A stretch of 64,000 bases of DNA from Psychrobacter sp. AH5. GTDB taxonomy: Bacteria > Pseudomonadota > Gammaproteobacteria > Pseudomonadales > Moraxellaceae. Positions 45,271 to 54,293 of this stretch are shown piece by piece. Positions within the stretch are counted from its first letter, which is position 1. Each line of letters starts with the position of its first letter. A model generated the notes under the pieces. The model made no database searches and had not been told where the DNA came from. It was given only the letters and a program-made list of their open reading frames with translations. The stretch covers positions 2,294,001 through 2,358,000 of the forward strand of contig NZ_JAMBMT010000001.1 in the NCBI RefSeq assembly GCF_040371085.1. The letters run 5' to 3'. Position numbers and translations under genes: made by a program.

Positions 45271-48200
45271 ATGCCTGTAAAACCTGTTAATGCTCCTTCT
45301 ATCCCCGATACTGATACTATATTGACCATTGGCGATAGCGTCTTTGATTTGGCACATCATACACCGATGATGGTGCAGTATCTAAAGATGAAAGTGCAGT
45401 ACCCGCACGCTTTATTGCTATACCGGATGGGCGACTTTTATGAGCTGTTTTTTGATGATGCCAAACGCGCCGCGCAGATACTAGATATCACCCTGACGCG
45501 CCGTGGTAACGATAAAGCGGGCAACAGCATCGCTATGGCAGGCGTGCCTTTTCATGCGGCTGATAGCTATATGGCACGGCTGATAGCGGCTGGGCAAACG
45601 ATAGTGGTTTGCGAGCAAATCGATGAATCGGCTAATCATAATACGCCGGTGCTCGCTGACAAACAAAAAAAGAATGCTAGCACCACGCCGAATAACGGCA
45701 TCATGCGCCGCGAGGTGGTCAAGACCTTGACCGCTGGCACCATTACTGATGATGCACTGATCGCTGATGGCTCTACACCAACGGTGGTGGCCATCGATAT
45801 CGATGCAGCTATCGAAGCTGTGATTAGTAATAATAGTAGGCATAATAGTAAGCATAGTAAACCACCCTTGCAAGCGGCTATTAGTCAGCTCGATTTAGCG
45901 GCAGGCACTCTGACCACGCAAACGCTGAGGGTCGAGGAGTTAGCCGATCATGAGGCGGCTATCACTCAGCTACAAACGCAAATGCTGACCGTGCTAGCGC
46001 GCTTTGCGCCAAGCGAGTGTATCGTTAGCGAAGCTATTGATGAGCAGTGGCTAGCTTGGCTGCGTAGCAAGCTGGATTGTCCTATTATCGAAGTGGCTGC
46101 TGCCGACTTTCATCGGGAGCATGCAGCGGCTACTCTATGTCAGCAGTTTGCAGTTCAGCGTCTTGATGGTTTGGGAATTAGCGATGCGCCACTTGCGCAG
46201 ACTAGCTGTGCTGCGCTGATTCATTACGCGCGGCAAACTCAGCAGCGCCAAGTGCCGCAGGTCAATCAGCTCATCAAAGAGCACAACGAAGATTACCTGA
46301 TTATCGATGGTGGTAGCCAGCAAAACCTTGAGCTATTTGCGCCAGTAAGTAGCCATGGTACGTCTTTAATCTCGGTGCTCAATCGTTGCCAAACGCCGAT
46401 GGGTAAGCGCTTACTGGTGCAGCAAATGAAGAGACCGCTACGTCAGCATACGCGTATCAATTTGCGCTTACAAGCCATCAGCCGTTTATTGACAGCCAAG
46501 CATTCAACTAATAATCGTCCTACTCATTCCTTAGTCAGTGAGCTGCGCGATACGCTAAATACTATTGGCGATATCGAGCGTATTAGTAGCCGTATTGGGC
46601 TGATGAGTGCCAAACCACGTGATTTGCGCAAACTTGCCGATAGTATTAGTAGCAGTACGCAGCTAGCAACGTTACTGACTAGCGCTAATATTGAAGCGGA
46701 GCAAAGCGGTCTATTGCCAATGCTAATGCAGCAATTACCAACACAGCTACCTAATATTCAAGCCGTCGCTGAGCTAATCGAGCGCGCTATCGTTGAGGAG
46801 CCGCCCGCGCATATTCGTGATGGTGGTATGCTAGCCACAGGCTTCGATGCCGATCTTGATCGTTTGACGCATTTGCATGACAATATTCAGGCCACTCTCG
46901 ACACTATGGCAGAACAGGCACGGCAGGCGCATCAGCTACCGAGTCTAAAAGTCGGCTTCAATAAAGTCAGCGGTTTTTATTTTGAGCTACCCAAAATGCA
47001 AGCCCAGCATGCGCCAGCGCATTTCATCCGTCGGCAAACCCTAAAAAACGCTGAGCGCTTTATTACCGAAGAGCTAAAAGCGCTAGAGACCGAATATCTA
47101 AGCGCGCAGACTTTGGCGCTGGCAAGAGAAAAGCAGCTTTATCAGCAACTGCTAACGGAGCTTGGTCAGCATTTAGCTGAGCTACAACAATTAAGCGCGG
47201 CAGTGGCGCAGCTTGATGTTGTTACTAATTGGGCAAATTTAGCTACCACCTATAACTGGCAGCGACCGGTGATGACTAGTGGCCTAACAGCTGAAAATAA
47301 CCATTCTTCAACTACTACAAATCATGCAGAAAACTCAGCAGACTGGGCACAAAACCAGCTTAATTTTGCTAGTGATAATGGTAGAGCTAACGAGGCAGCG
47401 CAAACGCAACCCCAAATACAAAGCCCTACCCACAGCTCTACCTGTATCGATATTCGTGCCGGTCGTCACGTGGTCGTTGAGGCGGTGTTAAATAAAACTA
47501 ATAATTCTAGCTCTAATGGTAGCCATACTACCAATCAATTCATTGCTAATGACTGTCAGTTGGGCACTACTAATAACCCTGAGCATCTACTACTAATCAC
47601 TGGTCCAAACATGGGCGGCAAATCCACTTATATGCGCCAAACCGCTCTCATTGTGCTGCTCGCGCATTGCGGTAGTTTCGTGCCAGCGGCTGAGGCGTAT
47701 ATCGGTGATATCGACCGTATCTTTACCCGTATTGGCTCAGCTGATGATCTTGCGGGCGGCAAATCGACCTTTATGGTGGAGATGATAGAAACCGCTAATA
47801 TTCTTAATCAAGCGACCGATAAATCACTAGTGCTAATGGATGAAGTCGGACGCGGTACGGCAACTACGGATGGGCTAGCGATAGCGCATGCTTGCGTCAA
47901 TAAGCTGCTTGAGATTGGCTGCTTGACACTATTTGCCACGCATTATTTTGAGTTAACGCAGTTAGCAGAGCATAATCAAGGCATTCGTAATGTCCATGTC
48001 GCGGCAAGCGAGATCGATGGTCAATTATTGCTACTACACAAAATTAAGGAGGGCGCGGCAAGCTCTAGCTTTGGTCTACATGTGGCAAAGATGGCTGGCA
48101 TTCCAAGCGCCGTACTAGCTGACGCCAAACGCTATTTAATCGACAACTTAACCCTTAATCAAGCAAATCATATTGCTAATGATAATAATGACAGCAGCGC

Positions 48201-48450
48201 TGATGACAAAATTGAATTAGCTAATTCAGTAAAGGACGAACGTCAGCAGCACTACCATGATCATAGTAATAAAGCGGATAATAGATATTTAGAGCCCAAT
48301 ACTAAGGCGCCGGATAATATTGAACTAAATCAATATCTTGAGTTACAAAGTAAACTAAATGCTATCGATCCGGACAGCCTAACGCCCAAACAAGCACATG
48401 ACATGATTTATACCCTCAAACAACTCATTAGTCGTGAAAGGGAATTGTGA
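45271..48450 (+). CDS. mutS: DNA mismatch repair protein MutS
   Basis: 1059 residues, about 200 more than E. coli MutS (853). Core is standard: mismatch-binding FYELFFDDA (Phe-X-Glu at the start of domain I), clamp and lever regions, Walker [10 protein letters not shown] near residue 778, Walker [11 protein letters not shown], and a C-terminal [18 protein letters not shown] tetramer helix. The extra length comes from low-complexity insertions: one after the connector ([15 protein letters not shown]), a ~50-residue stretch before the [15 protein letters not shown] segment (many Asn/Gln/Thr/Ser), a ~12-residue stretch ([12 protein letters not shown]), and one of ~50 residues before the C-terminal helix. 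The neighbour fdxA follows, as in many gammaproteobacteria. Confidence 0.96.
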   Translation: MPVKPVNAPSIPDTDTILTIGDSVFDLAHHTPMMVQYLKMKVQYPHALLLYRMGDFYELFFDDAKRAAQILDITLTRRGNDKAGNSIAMAGVPFHAADSYMARLIAAGQTIVVCEQIDESANHNTPVLADKQKKNASTTPNNGIMRREVVKTLTAGTITDDALIADGSTPTVVAIDIDAAIEAVISNNSRHNSKHSKPPLQAAISQLDLAAGTLTTQTLRVEELADHEAAITQLQTQMLTVLARFAPSECIVSEAIDEQWLAWLRSKLDCPIIEVAAADFHREHAAATLCQQFAVQRLDGLGISDAPLAQTSCAALIHYARQTQQRQVPQVNQLIKEHNEDYLIIDGGSQQNLELFAPVSSHGTSLISVLNRCQTPMGKRLLVQQMKRPLRQHTRINLRLQAISRLLTAKHSTNNRPTHSLVSELRDTLNTIGDIERISSRIGLMSAKPRDLRKLADSISSSTQLATLLTSANIEAEQSGLLPMLMQQLPTQLPNIQAVAELIERAIVEEPPAHIRDGGMLATGFDADLDRLTHLHDNIQATLDTMAEQARQAHQLPSLKVGFNKVSGFYFELPKMQAQHAPAHFIRRQTLKNAERFITEELKALETEYLSAQTLALAREKQLYQQLLTELGQHLAELQQLSAAVAQLDVVTNWANLATTYNWQRPVMTSGLTAENNHSSTTTNHAENSADWAQNQLNFASDNGRANEAAQTQPQIQSPTHSSTCIDIRAGRHVVVEAVLNKTNNSSSNGSHTTNQFIANDCQLGTTNNPEHLLLITGPNMGGKSTYMRQTALIVLLAHCGSFVPAAEAYIGDIDRIFTRIGSADDLAGGKSTFMVEMIETANILNQATDKSLVLMDEVGRGTATTDGLAIAHACVNKLLEIGCLTLFATHYFELTQLAEHNQGIRNVHVAASEIDGQLLLLHKIKEGAASSSFGLHVAKMAGIPSAVLADAKRYLIDNLTLNQANHIANDNNDSSADDKIELANSVKDERQQHYHDHSNKADNRYLEPNTKAPDNIELNQYLELQSKLNAIDPDSLTPKQAHDMIYTLKQLISREREL

Positions 48451-48462
48451 AAAGTGCATAAA

Positions 48463-48486
48463 AGCGCTAAAATACGCTTTATTTTC
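48463..48486 (+). terminator. Possible weak terminator of mutS
   Basis: A 6-bp stem AAAGCG / CGCTTT with loop CTAAAATA, followed by ATTTTC. The stem is short and the U-tract weak, so mutS-fdxA read-through is plausible. Confidence 0.4.
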
Positions 48487-48557
48487 TATCATTCTCTAGT
48501 CTGATTCGCTTTTATTCAATGGGCAATCAGTCGACTCAATAACAGGTAGCCATCACT

Positions 48558-48881
48558 ATGACCTTTGTCGTTGCAGATAATTGTATTCTTTGTAAGCACA
48601 CTGACTGTGTGGAAGTCTGTCCGGTAGATTGCTTCTATGAAGGTCCTAACTTTTTAGTTATTGATCCTGACGAGTGTATCGACTGCGCTTTGTGCGAGCC
48701 TGAATGTCCGGCCAATGCCATTTTCTCAGAAGATGAGGTGCCCAAGGGACAAGAGATCTTTATTCAGCTAAACGAAGAGTTGGCGCAAAAGTGGCCAAAT
48801 ATCACCGAGATGAAGCCTGCTCTGCCCGATGCTGAAAAATGGGACGGTGTTGAGAATAAATTGCAGTACTTAGAAAAGTAG
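48558..48881 (+). CDS. fdxA: 7Fe-type ferredoxin FdxA
   Basis: 107 residues, with the two cluster motifs [19 protein letters not shown] (3Fe-4S and 4Fe-4S ligands) and [16 protein letters not shown]. The C-terminal half is the longer Azotobacter-type FdI tail ([14 protein letters not shown], [20 protein letters not shown]). It is an electron carrier; physiological partners are uncertain. It is downstream of mutS, a conserved pair in gammaproteobacteria. Confidence 0.95.
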   Translation: MTFVVADNCILCKHTDCVEVCPVDCFYEGPNFLVIDPDECIDCALCEPECPANAIFSEDEVPKGQEIFIQLNEELAQKWPNITEMKPALPDAEKWDGVENKLQYLEK

Positions 48882-48914
48882 CTTTATTAGCGGTAACCGA
48901 TATTGATACAAATT

Positions 48915-48945
48915 AGGCTGTAGCTTTTGCTGTGGCCTTTTTTTT
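48915..48945 (+). terminator. Intrinsic terminator of fdxA
   Basis: A 10-bp stem AGGCTGTAGC / GCTGTGGCCT (with three G-U pairs), loop TTTT, followed by a run of eight Ts. Confidence 0.82.
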
Positions 48946-48971
48946 GTGGGGTTTGATGATTGAAATAAACC

Positions 48972-50480
48972 CTACATACTCCGATAATAATAACGATCTA
49001 ACCTTGGTAAATCGTCGGTATGCACAGGCTGATCGCTATTAAAGAACGCCACTTGCGCAAGCTTGACGCTACCCGGACATTCAAAGTTGCAGAGCATGAT
49101 ATTTTGTATCTCATCGCGGTTATTTTGGTTCGGTGTCGTTTTGGTCAAGATATAAGCCTCATCGCCGAACACTTGCTGCCAGTTGTTAAATAACGTCTGG
49201 CTATAACCGTGCTCTATGTTGGCCTTGCCGATCATATTGGCCATAATGTAGCTGCTGTTATTTTTAAACTGGCGTAGTGCCTCAAGCGTGTATAAATTAC
49301 CCGCCACATAGCGCCCCTGAAAAGCATCTATCAGCATAAAGTCATATTTGGCATTGCTATTACGGGTCAAATATCCACGCGCATCATCGCCGATAAACTC
49401 AATATTCGGTGCTATCGGTGCTTTTAAAAAATGCGTTTCGATAATATCTGGCAAATCTTTATCAATATCGATGACGGTCAGCGCCATCTTAGGATGATGA
49501 TGCGCGACTTCGCTAGGCGTGCCCATGCCTGCCCCACCTAAGAACACCAAAGTCTCCGGCTTAAGCTGTTCGATAGCCTCTACGGTGATTTTGCCGTACC
49601 AATGACAGTTCTTCTTAGATAGATATAGCCAGCAGCTACTGGTAGTTTGGCCGGGTTTATCAGTGATGGTGACTGCTAATTGATTATCAATGACGGTTTG
49701 TTTGATAAACCAAGCACCGGTTGCCGTTTGATAGCCGGTATCGACTTTATTGAGGAAAATAAAGGTCAAGGTGACGACAAAGGCGGCTAGCGCTAGGCTA
49801 TAGTTCAGGCGATGGGTTGATATGCTGAGTGGCTCAGCGCTATCCATTTGCACGGCAAGGCGGGTACATAAATAAGCGCTAATGGCTAAAGCGGCGATAA
49901 ATAAAGCCAAGCTACTCATAAGACCGATATAAGGCAATAATAATATCGGCGTCAGTGTCGAGCCCAGCACACTACCAACGGTGGTAATAGCGACCATCAT
50001 ACCCGCGTTCTTGCCAGCATCAACGCCATCGGCATTCTTGTATTTCAATGATAAAAACTGGGTAATCAGCGGAATAGCGGTTGAGCCAAACGCTAGCCCT
50101 ACCCCAAATAACAGCCCGACCCCGATAGCGGCGATAATGGGGCTGTCGATACTGGCGGTCATAAACGCCAGTAGCGGTAATTGAATAATACAAGCGATAG
50201 CATGACAGATAGCGGAAAGCGCAAGCACGTAACCGGCCTTGAGTAGCGCCTGTCTTGGGGTATGAATATCTTGCGACAGCCTGCCGCCATACCAGTAACC
50301 CACGGCAATGGCGATGAGTACCATCGCGAGGATGACGCCAGTAATAGAGATGGACGAGCCGATATAAGTGGCGGAGATACGAATGGCATAAATCTCAATC
50401 CCCAAACCGGCAAAGCCCTCAAGCAGGGCGATCGCGAGACAAACGCCTAACACCTTTTTTTGCATAAAATGAGTCATCAC
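48972..50480 (-). CDS. Membrane protein fused to a spermidine-synthase-like domain
   Basis: 502 residues. The N-terminal ~230 residues form 6-8 membrane segments (LGVCLAIALLEGFAGLGIEIYAIR, ISITGVILAMVLIAIAVGYW...), in the MFS-like layout often fused to polyamine synthase-like enzymes. The C-terminal part (about 250-500) has the SAM-binding Rossmann motif LVFLGGAGMGTPSEVAHHHP and the acidic loop VIDIDKDLP, as in spermidine/spermine synthases, then FMLIDAFQGRYV. Actual polyamine synthesis is not established for these fusion proteins. Function unknown. Confidence 0.82.
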   Translation of the reverse strand: MMTHFMQKKVLGVCLAIALLEGFAGLGIEIYAIRISATYIGSSISITGVILAMVLIAIAVGYWYGGRLSQDIHTPRQALLKAGYVLALSAICHAIACIIQLPLLAFMTASIDSPIIAAIGVGLLFGVGLAFGSTAIPLITQFLSLKYKNADGVDAGKNAGMMVAITTVGSVLGSTLTPILLLPYIGLMSSLALFIAALAISAYLCTRLAVQMDSAEPLSISTHRLNYSLALAAFVVTLTFIFLNKVDTGYQTATGAWFIKQTVIDNQLAVTITDKPGQTTSSCWLYLSKKNCHWYGKITVEAIEQLKPETLVFLGGAGMGTPSEVAHHHPKMALTVIDIDKDLPDIIETHFLKAPIAPNIEFIGDDARGYLTRNSNAKYDFMLIDAFQGRYVAGNLYTLEALRQFKNNSSYIMANMIGKANIEHGYSQTLFNNWQQVFGDEAYILTKTTPNQNNRDEIQNIMLCNFECPGSVKLAQVAFFNSDQPVHTDDLPRLDRYYYRSM

Positions 50481-50649
50481 TGCAATTATTATTGAGGTGA
50501 TTTTACACTATTATCGACTAAGTGGGATGTTAGGTATTGAAGAGATGACACTTTAGAAGGTAGTGATAGTTTTAGTTTTCATATCATTGTATCGAATAAT
50601 TAGTTTATTATTAGCGGTTAAAGATAGTATAACAAAAGAGATTTTAATT

Positions 50650-52500
50650 ATGGCATTCATATCTAAAGAACGCACCTTTACTTGGGAAAAGATAAAACGT
50701 ATTAGTTCTTTAGATATTGCTAATATCTTTTTGATTATTACAATGATATTGCCTTTCTTTTTGTTTCAGCGAGCCAAACCACAGGCGGCTTTTTATCTAG
50801 AATTGACTGCCGTTATCTCTATAGCTCTTTTTTTATTATTTGCTAGTTACAGCTTAAAGGTTTTCTTAATTTTCAATAGGTTAACCTTATATCTTACAGC
50901 TATTGTCTGCTATCTTATCCTAGATATCTTTATCAACGTTCCACCCTATTCTTCGATACAATGGCTGTATATCGGATCGTTACTACTAAGTGCCCTGGTA
51001 GCAGTTGTCGTCATTAGCTTATGCTATGAACAAGGCTACAAGAAGGTACTTGTGGTTATCTGTTATGGCTTAATGATTGGTGCTATGCTGCAAGATGTTG
51101 TGGTCATCTTGCAAACATTGCATCAAGAGTGGACTATGGGCTGGATATACTATATCGAACCCGGTCAAGCCTATTCAGGCAATATAGGTCAGCGCAATCT
51201 TTTGGCTCATTATTTGTCTTGGGGTATATTAGCCAGTGCTTACCTGGCGCATCAAAAAAAGCTAGGCACTGTCACAGGCTGGTCAGTGGTTGTTATTCAG
51301 GCTGCTACTCTAGGTGCTGTGAACTCTAAAACACTTATTCTCTATATGCTAGTAATTCTGCTGCTATTAGTTATCACTAGAGTTTGGCAAAGACAACTTA
51401 CAAAATCGATAGCCAAGATGCTCGCACTCACTATTGTTATAGTAATTATCTTTCAAGCAATCACACTACCGATCATAAGCAGTCTGCAAGATAATTTGAC
51501 AACCAATATCAGCAGTATTGAGCGCTTTACCAATAATCCGGAATATAAATCTAGACTCATTGAGTGGTATAAAGCATGGTTAATATTTTCAGAAAACCCT
51601 TGGTTTGGTAGCGGATGGGGAAGCTATGGTTACGAAGGTTTTGTTGTATCTTCACAATCTCAATTCGCTGCTAACCCTCATGGTAATAGCTTATTTTCAC
51701 ATTCTCATAATATAATACTTAATCTATTAGCCGAGACTGGCATTGTAGGTACACTGATCGTCTTAGTCGGGTTCGGTTATGTACTCAAGCCACTCTTTAC
51801 TACCGAGTGGCAAATTGGGACTCTATTTGTATTATCAATGCTAATCGTCACTGGTATTCACAGTTTAGTTGAGTTTCCTATATGGTATTTACATTACTTT
51901 ATTGTATTTGTGATTTTACTAGCGGTTTTAATCAGTACACTTAATGTCGTATCTTTACCCAAGTATCTCGCTCAGTCATCTCTCATAAAGTTATTTATCA
52001 TTGTTATTTCGATAGCCTATAGCTTATTTGCCATTCAGTTGTATTATTACTATTGGCAAATGGAGCAATATACTTACGCTTATGAGAAAAACGAGCGAGA
52101 GCGCATAGCGACTGCGCAAAATATTCTAGATATTAGTCAGAAACAGCCGTTACTAAGTAGTTATAGTGATTACCTTGCAGCATCTTATCTAGTAGGCTTG
52201 TCACCAGACAATCTGCCCCAAAACTTTCATCTTCCTCTATCTAGATTCGCCTACTACTTACCGCAAAAAAACTTAGGTATTTATTACTTAGCCACTCAAT
52301 GTGATGTCAGTGGCGCTTGGAATGATGAGCAATGGCAATACTATAGTCAATTAAAGCACTACTATACCAATGTTATCTCTAGCACAAGTATCATCTTATC
52401 GATGACTGATCAATGTAAGCAGGTTTTTGAAAAGGTACATGCAGAATGTGAGAATTATCTAAAAAATAGTAATAAACAACCTATCTGTGATTATAGATAA
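50650..52500 (+). CDS. Wzy/PglL-family O-oligosaccharyltransferase (pilin-glycan ligase type)
   Basis: About 616 residues. 10-12 membrane segments with a large periplasmic loop. The Wzy_C region has the conserved NIGQRNLLAHY start, the FGSGWGSYGYE motif and the HSHNIILNLLAETG motif; the O-antigen ligase/PglL/TfpO family transfers lipid-linked glycan to O-antigen or pilin. The C-terminal ~100 residues form a soluble domain. The ATG at 50650 is preferred over the GTG at 50563, since it has an AAGAGA stretch at a good distance. The gene is visibly more AT-rich than its neighbours. It converges with the pilin pseudogene, so pilin is its likely target (inference). Confidence 0.8.
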   Translation: MAFISKERTFTWEKIKRISSLDIANIFLIITMILPFFLFQRAKPQAAFYLELTAVISIALFLLFASYSLKVFLIFNRLTLYLTAIVCYLILDIFINVPPYSSIQWLYIGSLLLSALVAVVVISLCYEQGYKKVLVVICYGLMIGAMLQDVVVILQTLHQEWTMGWIYYIEPGQAYSGNIGQRNLLAHYLSWGILASAYLAHQKKLGTVTGWSVVVIQAATLGAVNSKTLILYMLVILLLLVITRVWQRQLTKSIAKMLALTIVIVIIFQAITLPIISSLQDNLTTNISSIERFTNNPEYKSRLIEWYKAWLIFSENPWFGSGWGSYGYEGFVVSSQSQFAANPHGNSLFSHSHNIILNLLAETGIVGTLIVLVGFGYVLKPLFTTEWQIGTLFVLSMLIVTGIHSLVEFPIWYLHYFIVFVILLAVLISTLNVVSLPKYLAQSSLIKLFIIVISIAYSLFAIQLYYYYWQMEQYTYAYEKNERERIATAQNILDISQKQPLLSSYSDYLAASYLVGLSPDNLPQNFHLPLSRFAYYLPQKNLGIYYLATQCDVSGAWNDEQWQYYSQLKHYYTNVISSTSIILSMTDQCKQVFEKVHAECENYLKNSNKQPICDYR

Positions 52501-52526
52501 TTAATCTCTAGAAGTAAGGTAATAGA

Positions 52527-52909
52527 CTAAGGTATTATTTTGCAGGGATTAGCATTGGGAATGTCGCAGGATATGTTACTACCAGCATTTGATTTGGATA
52601 CAGCGGTTATAACTTGTTGTGTAGTCAGTGTCCAACCTGTAGCGTCAGTCATATTTAGACAGCTATTTAACGATGGGGCATTTGGCAAGGTATTATCATC
52701 TTGATCGTTGAGAGCCAAATAAACCTGATTACTATACGCCTTAGCTTCGCCTAAACAAGCATTATCTTTAGTCCTAGTTGTAAATAGATTATAGCTAGGA
52801 ATAGCAATAGATGCCAATATACCAATATACCAATAATAGAGATTACTACCATGAGCTCTATCAAGGTAAAGCCGGACTGAAAAATTTGGCTCTCTTGATT
52901 TACATTCAT
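52527..52909 (-). pseudogene. Type IV pilin gene, frameshifted by 8-bp duplication
   Basis: The frame starting MNVNQESQIFQSG at 52909 has a prepilin signal and [17 protein letters not shown], then shifts out of frame into VYWHLLL and soon stops. The correct frame (ASIAIPSYNLFTTRTKDNACLGEAKAYS...) resumes and runs to a TAG at 52527. Between them lies CCAATATA repeated twice plus six bases (52814-52835). Removing one 8-bp copy restores an intact pilin of about 124 residues with four cysteines. It is separated from pilA by the pilA terminator. See findings: this may be a slippage-type switch. Confidence 0.85.
52814..52835. repeat. 8-bp tandem repeat causing the pilin frameshift
   Basis: Unit CCAATATA at 52814-52821 and 52822-52829 followed by CCAATA. 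A normal pilin sequence at this site has one copy fewer. It sits in the highly conserved IIGILA(S/A)IAIP segment. Confidence 0.85.
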
Positions 52910-52989
52910 TATAGGTTTATGCCAATCAGATAATAGTTTACTAATTAATGCATTTCTTATGCCATCAGTTTTTGTTAAAATTAAATATA

Positions 52990-53020
52990 AAAAAAGCCAA
53001 ACATTAAGTTTGGCTTTCAA
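52990..53020 (-). terminator. Intrinsic terminator of pilA
   Basis: Stem AAAGCCAAAC / GTTTGGCTTT with a 5-base loop, followed on the minus strand by a T-rich tract. It lies about 30 bp after the pilA stop and before the frameshifted pilin. Confidence 0.88.
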
Positions 53021-53046
53021 GTAATTTTGAATATTGCTAATGAATA

Positions 53047-53472
53047 TTAGCGACCAGTAATCGCAACTCCACTCACAACACAACTACCCCCAGTATTTAT
53101 ATTACATTCAACAAACTTATCGCCAGGTGCCTTTGGAGAAAACGCGATCTGCGTAGTAGCTAAAGTTATAGCAGTTGAAGGCATAGATGTTGCAGCATTA
53201 GCAGTTGCCGCTGCTCCTATAGTAGCTCCAGCACAAGCAGAATGATTTGCATAATCACTAGCCAAATTTATACCAGTAGCTGTTGATGATGGGTCTTGTA
53301 GATTAACAACGAATTGACTAGTAATTGCTTTAGCTTCAGCTAGACAGGCATTATTTGCAGCACGCTTAGTGTAGTTCTGATAAGCAGGAATAGCGATCGC
53401 AGCTAGAATACCGATAATAGCAACAACGATCATTAGTTCGATTAAGGTAAAACCTTTTTGAGCAGTGTTCAT
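53047..53472 (-). CDS. pilA: Major type IV pilin PilA
   Basis: 141 residues. Prepilin leader MNTAQKG ending at Gly, then [31 protein letters not shown]: the type IVa mature N-terminus with Glu5. It has four cysteines (NACLAE, HSACAG, VECNIN, GGSCVV), allowing two disulfides, and a high Ala/Thr content. A strong AAGGAG 5 bases before the ATG suits a highly expressed gene. Upstream is a -24/-12 promoter element and a leader hairpin. It has its own terminator, so it is a single-gene unit. Confidence 0.93.
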   Translation of the reverse strand: MNTAQKGFTLIELMIVVAIIGILAAIAIPAYQNYTKRAANNACLAEAKAITSQFVVNLQDPSSTATGINLASDYANHSACAGATIGAAATANAATSMPSTAITLATTQIAFSPKAPGDKFVECNINTGGSCVVSGVAITGR

Positions 53473-53493
53473 AAGAACTCCTTGAGAGAAAAT

Positions 53494-53525
53494 AAAGATA
53501 GCCGATTATATTACAAGCTATCTTT
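53494..53525 (-). promoter_or_regulatory. Hairpin in the pilA 5' leader
   Basis: AAAGATAGC at 53494-53502 and GCTATCTTT at 53517-53525 form a perfect 9-bp stem with a 14-base loop. It lies between the predicted start of transcription and the ribosome binding site of pilA. It could protect the mRNA or affect translation; the role is inferred. Confidence 0.55.
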
Positions 53526-53566
53526 TATTAATTAGTAACGACAAATAGACGTCTTATTATAGTAGT

Positions 53567-53582
53567 TGCATTTAGTATGCCA
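53567..53582 (-). promoter_or_regulatory. Sigma-54 (-24/-12) promoter of pilA
   Basis: On the minus strand the sequence reads TGGCATACTAAATGCA. It has GG and GC at the -24 and -12 positions with correct spacing against the consensus TGGCACG-N4-TTGCA. It lies about 95-110 bp upstream of the pilA ATG, in the right orientation. pilA is RpoN/PilR-controlled in Pseudomonas and relatives. Confidence 0.65.
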
Positions 53583-53710
53583 TATTGGCAATTTTGGCTT
53601 TTTAAGCTAAATATAGTGCTTTTATACTATAACCTTACCGTTTATGAGGGTATTTTTACCACTCGTCAGTGTACTCGCCCTTTATTGTTGCTGTCAACCT
53701 GCTAATAATT

Positions 53711-53754
53711 GTCAGTTTAGTCGTTGTATATAGTAAATCGTAAGCTAAACTGAC
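53711..53754. repeat. Inverted repeat upstream of the pilA promoter
   Basis: Perfect 10-bp arms GTCAGTTTAG (53711-53720) and CTAAACTGAC (53745-53754), 24 bases apart, followed by a T-tract on the plus strand. Four TGTCA words lie at 53692, 53710, 53761 and 53790. It could be a regulator-binding site for pilA or a relic terminator; no transcript on the plus strand would need a terminator here. Confidence 0.5.
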
Positions 53755-53796
53755 GTTTTTTGTCATTGGATATCTAAGCCATACAAAAATTGTCAT

Positions 53797-54210
53797 CTAC
53801 CGCCATTCCTCACCTGTGCCACAAGCGGTAGCACGACACTTTAGCCCCTGATAATTGAGCGTAATAGCGCCATCGCCTGCCATTCTACTTCCTGTTACCG
53901 GAGTTGCGGTGATAGTCCACTTAGACGTTAAAGGATTGGGCGTAACCGAGATCGTATATAGCGCCGTTCCTGTACTGGGATAACTGCCGCCTAAACCTGC
54001 AACGAGTGCATTGCTATAGCGACCTTGGGCCAGTTTACGACTCTCTATGGTATTAGCAATGTTTTGTATCTCATTCATCACATCAGCGCGATTGGTTCGC
54101 TCAACATAGCCTTGGTAACTGGGATAAGCGATAGCCGCTAGTATACCGATGATAGCGACCACTATCATTAGCTCTATTAAAGTAAAGCCGTGAGCATGTT
54201 TAGACATCAT
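53797..54210 (-). CDS. pilE: Minor pilin PilE
   Basis: 137 residues. Prepilin leader (MMSKHAHG) then [44 protein letters not shown], with the PilE-type Tyr-Pro-Ser-Tyr and E5. The C-terminus has two cysteines ([13 protein letters not shown]) near the end, the PilE C-terminal loop. Such minor pilins cap or prime the pilus with PilV, W, X and FimU/FimT. It is the last gene of the minor-pilin operon, 83 bp after the preceding gene. No clear terminator was identified downstream. Confidence 0.9.
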   Translation of the reverse strand: MMSKHAHGFTLIELMIVVAIIGILAAIAYPSYQGYVERTNRADVMNEIQNIANTIESRKLAQGRYSNALVAGLGGSYPSTGTALYTISVTPNPLTSKWTITATPVTGSRMAGDGAITLNYQGLKCRATACGTGEEWR

Positions 54211-54293
54211 ATTACTTTTAGACCCAGTTCAATTTGTCTTATATTATCAAAGGTTTTGCTATTATTAACCAGCAAACATAGTCCGCTTATTGA

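Noticed and set aside
52751..53083. 110-residue protein spanning the pilA terminator and the broken pilin
   Set aside because: Its first half is read through the pilA 3' end and terminator, its last part is the shifted frame of the pilin helix. It is an artefact of the frameshift.
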